Program-made: the position numbers and the translations under genes
Part shown: one piece after another, positions 38,086 through 50,750 of the stretch
How the letters are laid out: every line of letters starts with the position of its first letter
Numbering within the stretch: the first letter of the stretch is position 1
Source of the DNA: Purshia tridentata
Lineage: Eukaryota; Streptophyta; Magnoliopsida; Rosales; Rosaceae
Direction: 5' to 3'
DNA: 64,000 bases
Assembly (NCBI GenBank): GCA_003254885.1
Contig: QANT01006381.1
Span: forward strand, 1 to 64,000
Notes under the pieces: model-generated
Seen by the model: the letters and a program-made list of their open reading frames with translations, nothing else
Told to the model about the DNA's origin: nothing
Databases searched by the model: none

Positions 38086-38689
38086 GGAAGAGGTATGGAG
38101 ATTTGGTTTGAATGCGCAAGAGACTACTAAAACTAAAGCTTGCAAGGGGTCAAATGAGAGAGACTACAGTGTTTAGCAAAAAAGACCAGAAAACTAAAAA
38201 CTTTAAGAACCCTTTTCCTCTACTTCTGATTTAAACGCATTTGCACATGGGCATCTACAAGTACAAGAGAAGCAGATCCTATAAATTGGCAATGTCGATA
38301 GATTGTTTATAAATAAGGAACCGTGCTCGAGCAGCAACAACATTGGTTGACTTCATAAATTAATCTGACCTACTTAAGTATCTAATGCTAGGTTGACTTG
38401 GTGTAACAAGTACCCATCAGCAATCTCATTACAATTAGACAAATGTGTTCCTATAGCATTATTCTAAGTGTTTAAACCAACAATTAAGCAAATATCAAGC
38501 TTTTGTCATAATAGCCAACTCCCAAAAGCAAACAAATCACAATGGAGAAGCTGATTATACTTCATATGCTGATATGCAGATAATTACGACACACATGTAG
38601 AGAAAATAAATAAATTGAACAGCCCTTTTTGATTGATTATACTTTCTATCCATCCAAACACTGGAACTCACCAGAATAAACCGGAAAGC
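38086..38689. other. Promoter of the GT4 gene and 3' flank of the membrane-protein gene
   Basis: No coding sequence recognised; AT-rich with no repeats noted. Confidence 0.55.
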
Positions 38690-39262
38690 TTATCCAGTAA
38701 AGGCATGTAGCACAAGAAAAACATAGATAACAAGCGCCAAAGGAACCAGAGTCACCAAAGGACCAATTGCAGCGAAAGTATATACACTCCCACAAGCCAA
38801 CCTCCCCAATTTGAGCTGAACCAAGTCCACCAGAGCCAACATCAAGAACCCACACCCGCAAACAGATCCGAATGCCGAAACCAGCGTCCCAACCCTCAAA
38901 GCCGCCTGGTTCACGTGTCCCATGGTGGCGCTACCGCTGTGTATCGCGGAGCCACCATCTGGTACAAATCCACCGTCCTTGCTGATCCTGATGGCTTGCT
39001 TAAGAGCCAAGGCTATGAGGCTGGAGAAGAGGAAGGAGCTGAAAGAATACACGTGGAAGGCGATGAGCCCCTCGGCGGAATCTGAGCCGGCTGCGCAAGC
39101 CTTGTCGGAGCCGATGAGGATGGTGGTGGGGTCGGTGGTGGGGTACCAAGTGAGGCCAACGAAGAGGGCAAATGAGAAGAGCGAGTTGACGTTAACGATG
39201 CCGTCCAAGGCCATAATGTGGATTCGGGTCATGGGTATTAACCGGCGTAACTCGTCGGACAT
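38690..39262 (-). CDS. Small plant membrane protein (MEE60-like, function unknown)
   Basis: One exon, 190 residues. It starts MSDELRRLIPMTRIHIMALD, then shows about four hydrophobic segments: SLFSFALFVGLTW, the segment around FSSFLFSSLIALALKQAI, the one around GTLVSAFGSVCGCGFLMLAL, and IGPLVTLVPLALVIYVFLVL. The middle loop carries GSDKACAAGSDSAEGLIAFH. The N-terminal motif and layout resemble plant proteins annotated as maternal effect embryo arrest 60, but that is from memory. No transport or enzyme motif is visible. Confidence 0.75.
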   Translation of the reverse strand: MSDELRRLIPMTRIHIMALDGIVNVNSLFSFALFVGLTWYPTTDPTTILIGSDKACAAGSDSAEGLIAFHVYSFSSFLFSSLIALALKQAIRISKDGGFVPDGGSAIHSGSATMGHVNQAALRVGTLVSAFGSVCGCGFLMLALVDLVQLKLGRLACGSVYTFAAIGPLVTLVPLALVIYVFLVLHAFTG

Positions 39263-39532
39263 TTCGGGGTCGGTGTCGGTGGTGGTGGTGGGAATGAAAA
39301 CAGAGAAAACATTTGTTTGTTTCCATTAAATAAAATATTGGTTTTGTTTTGTAGATCATAATGGAGGAGTAGCTTTGAAGCTTCAAACTGGAATCCAGAG
39401 AGTAGCGTGTGTTTTCTGGTTAACGTGTCTTTTCAGGCAAGGAATGGAGGGGCTGAAACAGTGAAACTCAAGCAATAAGTCTAAGGCCGAAAATTGTACC
39501 CAAAAAAGAGGTTAAAAGTACGAAATAGTTGG

Positions 39533-39604
39533 CGCCGTTGCCGGGGATCGAACCCGGGTCACCCGCGTGACAGGCGGGAATACTTACCACTATACTACAA
39601 CGAC
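39533..39604 (-). tRNA. tRNA-Asp (anticodon GUC)
   Basis: A 72-nt nuclear tRNA. The acceptor stem GTCGTTG (39604-39598) pairs with CAACGGC (39540-39534) with one G-U pair, and the discriminator is G (39533). The anticodon loop CTGTCAC gives GTC, and the T arm contains GGTTCGATCC. No intron. By chance the genome reads CCA directly after the discriminator (39532-39530 on this strand). A run of T follows on the minus strand only weakly. Confidence 0.97.
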
Positions 39605-40425
39605 TTGGTGGTAGGTTGTATCTCTCTTTTTTATTTAACTAAGTATTAACTCTTTTTTTGAGATTTTTTTTTTTCCTTCTGAATTTGAGAGTGTTTTCGA
39701 ATGCTTTTGTAAAAGATAAAAAACTGTGGTTTTACACTTTTTCGATTATCTTTTTTGTTTTTTATTTGTTATCATTTTCTTATGCAAGAAGTGTTTTTAA
39801 GCGAATATATAAAAGTATTTAAAGTTTTGGATCTTGCAGTTCCGAATAAAAGCGTTACTCATAAAAACGTTATTGAAGCTGTTTGTGTGGAAGCACTTTC
39901 AAGCAGATTAGTCTACCTGGCAACGACGCTGACAAAAGCCAAGGTCCATGTGTCTATTATTAATTGGACATATTGAACTGGGTGGAATACACATTAATTT
40001 ATAAGCAAATGGCGAATTATCAGTTTTTGTAGTTACAAAAAGTGGTCCCAAAGTAATTAATATAATGAAAAAAGCAAATGCAAAAATTGATGAAATACAT
40101 AATAAAAATAAAAATAATACTATACTTATCATATTTTTATATTATCTTACGTAATAATTTATATAATATTTATACATTAAACACTTAAATAAATAAAAAT
40201 TAATGATACATAATATAGTATAAAAAATATAATATAAAAATATGATAAAAATAGTATTATTGTTAAAATAAACTGTTGGACAGATAGCACACACCCACAC
40301 AGACAAGACTAAATTATTGATACACCCTTTGAAGTTGGTACAAACTTAAGATGTACACAAAAAATTATTTATGATGGTACAATGTTTTGTTGCAAAGTTG
40401 AGTGGTGAGATTCTGAGAATTGCAA
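39605..40425. other. Intergenic after the tRNA
   Basis: AT-rich; a short plus frame at 39755-39976 has no family features. The region around 40090-40260 is close to a homopolymer-rich AT tract. No gene. Confidence 0.55.
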
Positions 40426-41187
40426 TCAGACCCCGTAGGCAGTGTGATTCTTGACAATGGTTACAGGGCAGGTTGCATTGGCCATAACGTAGCTGGACAC
40501 ACTTCCCAGCAAAACCCTGAAATCAACACAAATTCATGTACCAAAATTAATGCTCTGATTCTAACACCACCAAGTGTTTGATTTATTGCTTCTTATAAAA
40601 TAATACCTTTGAATGGTACCAAGGCCCCTGCTGCCAAGAACCAAGCAGTCAAGCTTTAAAGCTTCCACTGCCCCACAAACCTTCTCTCTCGCATCCCCCC
40701 AGTAAAGCTTTGCCACCACCGTCACCTATAAATTATAATCAACTCACACAAATTCAATACATGTTTATTTTTGTTTTAATAAACAACCAAATAGTAACAC
40801 ATACATGTTTTTGCCTAGCTGCAGTGTCAAGCAAGTCCAGGACCTCTGGATCGAGCTCAACCTCATAGTTCTCCATGACCTTTTGTTGACGAAACTCCGC
40901 CAATGGAATCAGAGCTGCAATACCCAAATCCCAACTAACTTCATTAAAATCAAAAACATCAAGAAGAAAACATAATAATTATGTTCATGTAAGCTAATTA
41001 GGTGTCTACGTGATCCAGTGGTGGACCAAAGTTGGCTGCGACTCTCATCACCCTGTGGAAGCTTGACATGGATGAGATACAAGGTGTCACCCTTTTCATG
41101 GGTGAGATTATCAATGGCCCATTTTAGAGCAACCTTGCTTCCCTTTGAGAAGTCAACGGCCACACCTATTTTCCAATCCCTTGTCAT
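40426..41187 (-). CDS. Universal stress protein (ATP-binding USPA type)
   Basis: Four exons: 41187-41010, 40914-40805, 40725-40607, 40516-40426; 165 residues. The upstream frame starts with TTG, so ATG 41187 ([17 protein letters not shown]) is the start. The USP fold is complete: [42 protein letters not shown], and the ATP-binding loop [19 protein letters not shown], in which G-2X-G-9X-GS is exact. It ends [12 protein letters not shown]. Such proteins are cytosolic dimers induced by several stresses; the ligand-binding motif predicts nucleotide binding. Introns are GT-AG. Confidence 0.95.
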
Positions 41188-43178
41188 CGACACAAAATCA
41201 AAAACCAAGAGTTACAAAAGCAAAGTGCTTGAGAGCCTTCAAGTTTGAAACAGATTAATGCCTGAGGAATATAATATATACAAGAAGCTAGCTATGAGAT
41301 ATTTCGATGGATCTGTATATGCGTTGAACTTCTGGTATTGGCTTAATTACTTTGCTCTAGCAAAAGCTAGCTATATATGTCACATCGATGTTGTCAATTA
41401 ATTAAAGTCTTAATTATGATATTTGAACTGCTATTCTCTGTGTAAAGGACTGTTTGTTGGGGGTTCCAATTAACTTGCAACACTTGTATACTTAATCTAT
41501 TCCTTAATGATAATTATTACCTGAGTGGACTCCTAATCTCAGCGGACTGTCCACTAGCTCAACAAATTATATAAATTTTGCTTGGAGACGCGAGTTAGAA
41601 AGAATCTTAATTAGTAAGGATATATAAGAATGCTTAGCGGATGCGGGTGTTTGGCATCCTATTCAAATTTATTTTTTTAAATTTTTTCTTTATTATTCAT
41701 CTATAAAGTATGATAGATGAAAATAAAAATTTTTTTTTTTATTACATTAAAAGGAATCAAACTATAAACGGACTAACCCAAGAGTTTAATAAAAAATAAT
41801 ACGATTCAGACCTCATGTAGAAGGCAGGATCTTAAGTACAAGCATAGGAAGCTTATAGTGACTTCCATATAGAGAAATTTGGGCCTTGACCATGAGAGAG
41901 CCCAACTCCTAAACTTATTGGGCTGGACTGGAAAGCAAGCCTCATGGTAACTGGGCCACGTGGAACCAAAACCTGCTGAAATTGTTGACCAAATACCAAA
42001 TGCAAACGCCAGATAAGATTCCGTAAAGTCATTTATGAAGTGCACTAGAGCTACTTTATAGTACAGTCCATCTACCCCAACACATGTGGTTATAATATTT
42101 ATTTCCTGATTTATTATTCTTTTTCATTGTTGAAGTTGAACCGTTCTTGTCGTGTGCATGTCAAGGAACAAAATAAAATTCACAATAAAACAAGAAAAGA
42201 AAAATAAACATTAAAAAGAATGTTGCGAAGTGCAGTGCTGGCCAAATAGTCAATACTGAACACCATCAACCATCAACCATATTGGTGGTAAACTGGTAAT
42301 GAAAGACCAACCCTAACCATGTGTAACAACGCTCATTAATAAATATAATAACAATCTCTTTGGAATTGTAATAACTTTAAAAAATAAAAAAAAAAGTTGT
42401 TAAAAATTATAGATGCGTTTAATAAAGAAGTTATAATATTTTAGGAACAAGTAATAGAAAAAACTCAGAAATGATTTTATTTGACTTTGTCTATAACTTT
42501 TTACCCATATCTCAATTTAGTACTTAGAATAATATTTCTCAATTAGTTCTTAAAATAATATTTTCTGCCTATAGAGATAAAATTAAGCTTAATTTCATTA
42601 TAAATTTGAAGTATCATAGTTCATACTTATCGTTCACAACTTTAATTTTTTAAACTACTTTAACTTAGTAATTTCTCAGTTTTTGTATGAATATATAGAA
42701 CCCAACTGAGAATTTCTAACCACAATTTGATTCTCTAAAGTAGTTAATAAATTAAATTAGGACGAAAGAGAATTCAAAAGATTAAAAACCAAAATTAAAA
42801 TACAAATAAACGATTGGAGGTGAGAGATGTAGAGTTGGGTGGAAGGAGGATTGCACAGCTGGACAAACGGTCCAACTACCAAAGCCCAAGTCTGTCTGTC
42901 TGAATATAACACACCAAACAACTAGTCCAGGCGTCCAGCTACTATATGTGACATTGGACCCACTTGGGGTCACCGGGTCCCACCCAATTCCTCTTTAAAA
43001 CACAGTGTGCCACACTTTTGTCCCTGGACCCTATTTCTAGGCTTCTAGCTGTGAGTTGCATCTTCTCCCAAACAACACACCTGAAGCTCCCTCTCCCATC
43101 ATTTTGGGTCCAAACCAGAGTCACTCACTCACTCACTCACTCACTGCCATAAACCCCCAACTTATTGTTGTTATTATT
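41188..43178. other. Intergenic between divergent genes
   Basis: This is the shared upstream region of the minus-strand USP and the plus-strand unknown gene. An 80-residue minus frame at 41806-42045 has no family character. A (CACT)n run (CACTCACTCACTCACT) sits at about 43122-43145, in the leader of the next gene. Confidence 0.55.
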
Positions 43179-45379
43179 ATGATGGCTCTTGAGCTCAAAC
43201 CCAATTACAGCAAGCTCTGCTGGGATTCTGAACAAGTACCTGCTAAAACTACTTGCACTTCACTTCTTTCGTCTTCTGAGTCCACTCATGACGACTACGA
43301 CGACGACGATTACATTGCTGAGTTGACTCGCCAGATGGCTCACTGCATGCTTCAAGACGATCATGACAAACGCGCCCTCACAACCATTGATAGCTCTGAA
43401 CAAAACCAACTGCGGGTACGTAAAACAACACATCGCTTATTTACTGAGTATATCTATATATAATCGAATAAGTACGTGACTGATCGAACCGGAGCTATTT
43501 TTGCAGTCGTGGGGTTTTTCTGGTGGGCCCAACTCAACGCTGTGGTCGCCGTGGGGCTCGAGCCTTGGAAGCCCGGAAGGCCCATCTCAGGAACCATCGC
43601 CGCCAGCAACACCAGACAACAACAAAGACCACGCTTGGGATAGCAGCAGCAGCAGCTCGTACGACGTCGTTTTTGGGAAGTTGGACAAGTTGAATATGAC
43701 CAACGAAAGAACAGCTACCCCAGTAGCTCAGAACCCAGGTGGTATTGGATTTTGCTCAAACCAAAGTCTAGCTTTTGATCAAATTAGCCAAGATTTTCAG
43801 GTAAACATTAAATCTAGCAAATTTATGGATAATTGTTACTACTTATCAAATTATGTTACTCAAATTTGTTATACTTTGGTCAGCAACTTGAGCCCATTTA
43901 CAGTGTAAAGAAAGAGAAAAGTCCAAAGAAACAAGGCTCATCAACAAACAGAGGAAGAAAACCCAAGATGAATGGACACCAATTGGAGACTTATTACCAA
44001 TACCTGAAGAAAGGAGGAGGTTGTAATGGAGAATTAAGGTCTGCTCCTGCTCCTGCTTCTCCTTTTGGGTCGTCTAATTCAAACCCATGGCTGAACCAGC
44101 AAGCCCGACCCGGCATGAGGGCGGTTTTCCTGGGTGGGTCGGGGTCAGGTTCACGAACCGGGTCATGTGGGACTGGCGTATTCCTGCCCTGTGTTATTGG
44201 TAACACTTCGCAGTCACCGAAGAAAAGAGGTACAGATTTAGTTAAAGCTTTAAAATTTGTCAAATTTGGGGCGGTTTTAGATTTTGGGGTTTTAGCTGGA
44301 GAATGTGATATTTTGATTTGTTTGGGAGTATCTTTCTTGTGGTTTCATAGTCGTTGGAGTGGTTGGGATTGAAGTGGAATATCACCTAAGTTTATATTCG
44401 GATTGAAGTGGTTGTGTTGTAGTCTTTTGGTGTTTGACTCTGGATCTAGATAATAATGGGGTCCTTATTCTTCAGATTCCTTTTAATCCCTAATCTCACA
44501 TTGACAAATTTGGTAGTGAGTGGCCAAGTTTGTTGTTTGCTTGTGAAGTTGTGACTGGTGTGAAAGAATTTCGAATCTCCCCCCCAACGTCCACTTGCCT
44601 GGGTTTGGGCTGTTTGGCCCTTTTGCCAAATTGTTGTGGTTTTTTATTCGTCAAAAAGAAAAAAAAAATCTAAAGTTGGGTTCAAAAGATAAAGAAAAAA
44701 GTTGACTAACTTCTCCTTTGTCCTATCCTATCTTAATCTTTTTGGGAAAAAATACGGCTGTCTTTTATTTTTATAATAATTGAGTTTGTGTATAATATGT
44801 TATATTGATAAATTAGTAATATAAAGAATAATTCTAGTGAGTTCAAATATATAAATTAAACAATTTAGATATGAATATTTGAAATACAGTCTTGTCATTT
44901 AATATAAAGCATTGGTTAGTTGAGTTTTAAACTAATATTATGGTTGTTTGATTGGTTATAGGATGTTCCCCTGTTCTTATACCGGCAAAGGTAGTGCAAG
45001 CCTTGAAAGTTCACTTTGACCGAATTGGTGATCTACCTCCACCCAATGCTACTGCTTTCTCTACACAAAATGGTATACATAAGTCAAAACAAAAATTTAT
45101 TAATTTGTAGCATATATATATGTGTGTGTGTGTTCTTTATAAGATCGACAATTTGTTATCGAAATATAAATTTTGTTAAAAACTTTGTTATCCATGTTAA
45201 GTAATTATTTATGTATAGATTTTGGAGTTGGTTTTAAGATTTTGTGTTTTGTTATTGGTAAAGATGGTTTGAAAGGTGGGAGGAGAAGCACGTATGCACA
45301 TAAAAAGCGGCACTCAAGAATGGCAGTTGCCGACATGAAGAATAGTGAGATGGGTCTACCTCAAGAATGGACATATTGA
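43179..45379 (+). CDS. Plant-specific protein of unknown function
   Basis: Five exons: 43179-43415, 43507-43800, 43884-44229, 44962-45072, 45264-45379, giving 367 residues. The acidic N-terminus (YDDDDYIAELTRQMAHCMLQ) is followed by a Pro/Ser-rich linker, a basic patch (KKEKSPKKQGSSTNRGRKPK) that could serve as a nuclear signal, the conserved block RPGMRAVFLGGSGSGSRTGS plus TGVFLPCVIG, then VLIPAKVVQALKVHFD. The end LPQEWTY recurs in plant proteins of this type as I recall. No enzymatic motif is seen. ATG 43182 directly follows 43179 and is an equally good start. Confidence 0.8.
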
Positions 45380-48300
45380 AGCGGCCTAGCTTAGCATCCT
45401 CTTCATGTTTTGGCTGTTTGTTATTTGCCCAGAAGAAAAGGTCCAACAAAGAATAAAGAGTAAAATGACAGACACAACTCACAAGTTGGTCAATTAGATA
45501 ATTTGGGATCGATCGAATCCAAAAGATTATAGATTAGGACAAACCAATACAAATCAATAATATTGTTTTTTTGTCTTCTTCTTCTTTTTTAAAAATAAAC
45601 CCTTTTGCTCTGTCTAAATGGATGTATACTTGGAAGTATTAGGCCCTCTTTTTATCTCGGCAATTATTTCTTTTATCTCAAAAGTCTTTTGTTTGAGATT
45701 TGAATTTTACCATTAAACCCTAGATTAATTCCCTCATAGCACCTTTCACTTATTAATTCAATTCACTTAACTATAAAACCAGACATACCAAATACATCTT
45801 CCATATTAAATTCTAAATTATATTTCCAACGATACAAATTCAAAGCAACTACTGTAATGTAGCAATTCTGCTGTCAGCGTGTCGAGAAGTACTGCTTCTT
45901 GTTGTTTTGCTTTTCCGCGCTGTTATACAAGTATACAACACAAAAAGAAGTTCCTTGATTTCATAAAACAAACAACAATAAAAAAGAAATATTTCTTGAA
46001 TTCACAAAAGCATTGACTTCCTGATCATAATTTATGCGTTTTGTTTTCCAAAACCCTATTTAATGTTTCTGATAAAGAGCTAATTATTTAGAGAGACTAC
46101 TGTTTCTAATGCCAATAATTTAATAAAAGCAACAGCAAAAATCCAGTGCAGTGATTTTTTTAAATTGAGAAATTCTAGTTTTTTTTTAATTGTTTACCTT
46201 CTTTTTCGATCTTCTCTTATTGCTATTCTCACTTCACAATTATTATTTAGTTTCATAATTGGATAATTTCTTGGTTATTATTACATCTTTTCCAATTTCT
46301 CTATGAGTCTTAAAGTGGTAATTAATGTTATATTATGATTAAAGGTGAGGAGCAAAATTGTTGTCATCCCATCAGTTTGAGATTTATACGGCTAAATTTA
46401 AAATCAAGCAAAAACAAATAGGTAAAAAACAAGCAAAGAATCTAAAATGCATAGATGTGGCAAAAACACGCTATTATTTGACAAGTATTTGAGGATTAGG
46501 TGAGCGTTTTGGTTCTTAGTCGTACACGTAAGCGTAATCTGACTTGCAAGAGTCTAATGCTAGTATATAGTAATATTAAAAAGAAATAAATTACATGACC
46601 CTAGGTTGTCAAAATGGTTAATAGATTAATAAACCACCGAATGTTTGAACTATAGAAAAATAAATTAAAAAGAACTTTGATATAAAATAAAGTCATGAAT
46701 AGATTGATAACGATAAATATATATTACAAGATTGAAAAAGACTTTCAACTAATTTTTATGATATTTTCACTGCTACAGCATACAGACAATGTAAATATAT
46801 GACATTCACCGTCAACTAGATGCATGGTTGAATTAGACTTCACTCTAATGAGAGGTTATAATTGCAAAATCAAATTAGATTTTATAAGGTTGTTCACACT
46901 AATCACGGTGTGTTATTTATATAAACCAATTAACTTTTATTAATTATGATGTTCAAGTAGCTTTTCATGAGAGGGAAAACATCTTTCATTGTTCACAAGA
47001 AAATAAAATTAAGCATCTTTCACTAATGCGTGAAAAATATTAAACAAAATGTATTCATATGCTAAGGTCCAAAGTAAAAGTGAAAATCATAAATAATAGA
47101 AGAATATATATGTAGTAAAAAATTACTAGTAGCTATTATAAAATAATAAACTATATTAATCAATTACATTTCAGTATTTCACTACGGAATAATATTCCAG
47201 TATGTATTGCTGATGAACACTTTATATAATAAAAATTGTCAGTAAAGTGCATGATAAAAGAAAAAGAAAAAAAAAAGAACTATGACACTTATAAGTACCC
47301 CATTACTTTTCTTATACTGGGTAATTGAGTAAAAACTAAAATTTGGATTTAACTTGAATTATTTTTATTCATGAATTATGTTTCTAATGCAAGAACGCAT
47401 GAATTTGACCCCAACAAAAAAAAAGTAATTAGGTATATGCATGCACCTCTAGTTTTCACCAAACCACAAGCAAAAAAAGAAATAAATAAAGAAAAAGAAA
47501 AATGACCGAAAAGTGAAAGGGACTAAAGTTAGTGGCATTATTTAAATATATATCTCATGGTATTTTACTGGATGTTGTATTTTAATTCCCATTCTTAAAA
47601 TTATGTTGCTGTTGGTATGTTACGTACGTGGAGAATATTTGAGTGTCTCTTGTTAACTGACATGAGGTGTCTCTAGAATCTAAATTCCAGAGGCCCCTCA
47701 CGGAATAATCAGTGCATGGAATGGAATACAGTTTTTTTATTTTATTTTCAGTCTGAGCTGAGGGAGTAGATCGCTAAATGTAATCTCTAAATGGTTAATA
47801 AAGATTTCTAATTTATTCCATTAAGTGCTTCATCATAAGAATCTAAATTGCTAGCCGGCCCATATATGCACATTCCCTTTGCTCTTTTGATATTGATATT
47901 CAGAGAAGCCCATAAACCCCCAACAGAGACCACCAGACCAATTTCAGAACCCAGAAATAAGATGGGCCATAGAGTTTGGAGGCCACTCTAAGGGACCCTA
48001 TAATACATCCACCATATTTTGCTATCAGTACACGTCTCTAAAATGGAAACTCCAACTCTCTACGCCTTTTTTTTATTATTTTTTTCTTACTTGCAAACTC
48101 TTCACATGTTCTTACAAAAATATTATGCGTACGTATTTAATTATTTTGTTTTTTGCTTTATAATTTTAATGCTAATATAAAGTTTTAGACAAACAATTAT
48201 AACTTAGTACAATGTTCTTTTTAAAAATAAATAACTCAAAAAAAATTCGACATCATCTACATTTTAAAAATTATATTTTATTTTTTTCTTACTTGCAAAC

Positions 48301-48665
48301 TCTTCATATGTTCTTACAAAAATATTATGCATACGTATTTAATTATTTTGTTTTTTACTTTATAATTTTAATGCTAATATAAAGTTTTAGACAAACAATT
48401 ATAACTTAGTACAATGTTTTTTAAAAAAATAAATAACTCAAAAAAACATTCGACATTATATACATTTTAAAAATTATTAATAATCACAACAATTTTACAT
48501 TATAATTTATTAAATATTTTTATATTATTTTTTGTATTCACAATATTTTAAATAACATAATTTACGAAAAACTCAAATGTCATTACTTCACATCTATTAT
48601 ATTACTTTACTTGGTTGTAATTCTTTCACACTGCAATACCGAATAAAACTTTAATTCCGCGAAAA
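45380..48665. other. AT-rich gene-free stretch
   Basis: No gene seen in 3.3 kb of AT-rich sequence. It includes a tandem repeat at 48078-48480 and, at about 47920-48000, the left end of the block that recurs near 51300. Confidence 0.6.
48078..48480. repeat. Tandem duplication with 202-bp period
   Basis: CTTACTTGCAAACTCTTCA occurs at 48086 and 48288; the copies stay nearly identical (…TATTTAATTATTTTGTTTTT…, TAAAGTTTTAGACAAACAAT) for about 190 bp each. A third, lone occurrence of CTTACTTGCAAACTATTCAC near 51530 belongs to the COPT block duplication. Confidence 0.9.
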
Positions 48666-49112
48666 TCAACAAGTCAGTGGAGGAAGATCAGAAGATTTTT
48701 CATCAGTGACTGATGATTTCTTAAATATCCTACTCCCAAAAAGCAAGAACCCCAAACTATGCCCAGCCACAGCCACAAGAAACACACCCACATTGAAAGA
48801 CATGAGAGCCAGCATGACCAGATAAGCCAATCCGACCCGAATTGTGTGCAGCAGGGTCTGCAGCAGTCCGGCAACGACGTGGTTCGACCCGGATTTGATG
48901 AACCGGGTGTGCGAGAGCCCCTCAAGGAGGACAGAGAGGACGAAGACGACAAGCAGGGCCACGTAATACATTCGGGTATTGGTGCCTGGCCATCTGGAGA
49001 AGAGAACCTCGGCGTTTGTGCCCCAGAAGAAGGTCATGTGCATCAACATCTTGGATGATGATGGTGATGATGCCATGCCTCCAGTACCCATGTCATGGTC
49101 CATACCCTCCAT
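48666..49112 (-). CDS. COPT: Copper transporter (CTR/COPT family), copy 1
   Basis: A single exon of 148 residues from ATG 49112 (MEGMDHDMGTGG); the frame is open upstream through a (CT)n leader. The protein has the COPT layout: Met-rich N-terminus ending KMLMHMTFFWG, TM1 (YYVALLVVFVLSVLL), TM2 with the MxxxM copper motif (MLALMSFN), TM3 with GxxxG (GHSLG), and a CysXCys-free tail ending LPPLTC. It should form a homotrimer importing Cu(I) across a plasma or internal membrane. Compared with copy 2 it lacks an 11-12 residue Met/His stretch (MHDMGTGG region and NGMHHRKMM), so the N-terminal copper collector is weaker. Confidence 0.93.
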   Translation of the reverse strand: MEGMDHDMGTGGMASSPSSSKMLMHMTFFWGTNAEVLFSRWPGTNTRMYYVALLVVFVLSVLLEGLSHTRFIKSGSNHVVAGLLQTLLHTIRVGLAYLVMLALMSFNVGVFLVAVAGHSLGFLLFGSRIFKKSSVTDEKSSDLPPLTC

Positions 49113-49236
49113 CTCTCTCTCTCTCTCTCTCTGTGAAAGATACAAATTTCTGGGTCTCTTTGGAGTTGACGTGAATGAGGCTCGAGGCTTCTTTGCATTT
49201 ACTTGTGTTATTTATGGTGGTTTAATGAATCCCATA

Positions 49237-49321
49237 GTACGTTGGGGCTCGTGATGTGTAGTACAAAAGATAAAACTGAATCGACTGATCCTTCTTAATT
49301 TGTAGAAGAGTACTTTTGTAC
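49237..49321 (-). promoter_or_regulatory. GTAC cluster upstream of COPT copy 1
   Basis: GTAC occurs at 49237, 49261, 49310 and 49318, i.e. 125-210 bp upstream of the ATG. GTAC is the core bound by SPL7 and its algal relative CRR1 in copper-deficiency response; the link to this promoter is inferred. Confidence 0.5.
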
Positions 49322-50149
49322 TATCTTTATTTTTATCAAATAACATAATATAAATTATTTTTTCTTTTTATAGAAAATGACGTAAATGTTAAATAATTAC
49401 ATTATTTAATCACAACACTCACAATAATTGAATACTTTGATATCTTTTACGAGAAAACTTAATAAAAACAACTCATTTTATATAATAATGAGCTAAAACA
49501 TTTTGATATGTGAGAAGACCGAATTAATTATTCAAATTAAAAATAAAAAATTGAAAATTTTAATATTATAGTCAAAATAATTGAATGTATATGACATAGT
49601 CATCACATTAAAAAGTCATTTATGTCCCAAACTCGTCTTTATGCAAAAGATGTGTATTTGACAATCGACATGATCTTCACCAAGACCAATCACCGCGATG
49701 GCGTGATGAATCTGAATGTAATAATGATGTTACAACACCTCAAATTAAATGCTACGGTCGGTAAATATATATATATAAAACATAAACATATTTTTGGGCT
49801 CAAATAAATCAATGCGTCTTAATCACATATTCAGTACACAAGGGCATATCTGTCAAACTGCAGGTAATTTTGAGTATCGTGGAATTTTCTTCTCCATATA
49901 AATTTTGGACCACTAAATTGGATTGTAAATCATGTCAAGTATTGTGCATATCGCTACATGCAATACAATGCCAAACACGAGCAAATGTTTGCTCTCTTTT
50001 CGTTTTGACTAGTCTAGCGGGTTTGATAAATGATAATTCAAATTATAAACAGCCAAAGATAGAAATAGACAGATAGTAATACATAAAATATTGCACTACA
50101 ACAAAGTTGACTTTTCATGACATTTGATTAATGGCGTTTTAAAAATTAG

Positions 50150-50750
50150 GGTAACTTTTTCTAAATCCCATAACTACTAATAAACTTTTTTTAAGCCCTC
50201 ACCTATCTAGTAACTCTCTCAAAACCACCTAAAAATTATAATACTTTTTTAGCCCTTCTAACACACTCTGACGCGCGCTAACGCAAACTGACACGGACTG
50301 ACGTGCGTCCAGTGGAACTGTATTTTTAAAATACAGTTACACCTTGACTAAAAAAACAGTTACACTAAAATTGAAACTGAATTTTAGAAATACAATTACA
50401 TTATAAAATAACTACAAATAATTATACTATTAATTTTTTTTTAAAAAAAAAAACTTGCAGCCCCATAAAAAAATAAAAAACCAGTAACACCTTGATTAAA
50501 AAAACAGTTACACATTCACTAAAAAACAGCTACACCTTCTTTAAATAAATAATTACATATTTACTAAATAAACAGTTACACTGGACGCGCGTCAAAATAC
50601 GTTAAAAAATGCATCAAAATGCGTCAGAACATGTCAAAACGCGTCAGAAGGGTCAAAAAGATATTACAATTTTTAAGAGGTTTTGAGAGAGTTTCTAAAT
50701 GAGTGAACATTTAGACAAATTTTGTAAAAGGTTAGGGGTTTAAAGTTACG
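50150..50750. mobile_element. Foldback (MITE-like) element between the COPT genes
   Basis: Arms of about 180 bp: left 50150-50327, right 50571-50750. Matching words include AACTCTCTCAAAACC with TTAAAAATTATAATA on the left and their reverse complement on the right (TATTACAATTTTTAAGAGGT, then TTTGAGAGAGTTT). Nearer the middle, GTGCGTCCAGTGGAACTGT pairs with ACAGTTACACTGGACGCGCG. The loop is made of repeated ACAGTTACAC-type words. No coding capacity. Confidence 0.75.

Noticed and set aside
39755-39976. 73-codon plus-strand frame after the tRNA
   Set aside because: No recognisable family, AT-rich setting, no neighbouring exons.
41188-41208. N-terminal extension of the universal stress protein
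   Set aside because: It begins with TTG, not ATG; ATG 41187 fits the family.
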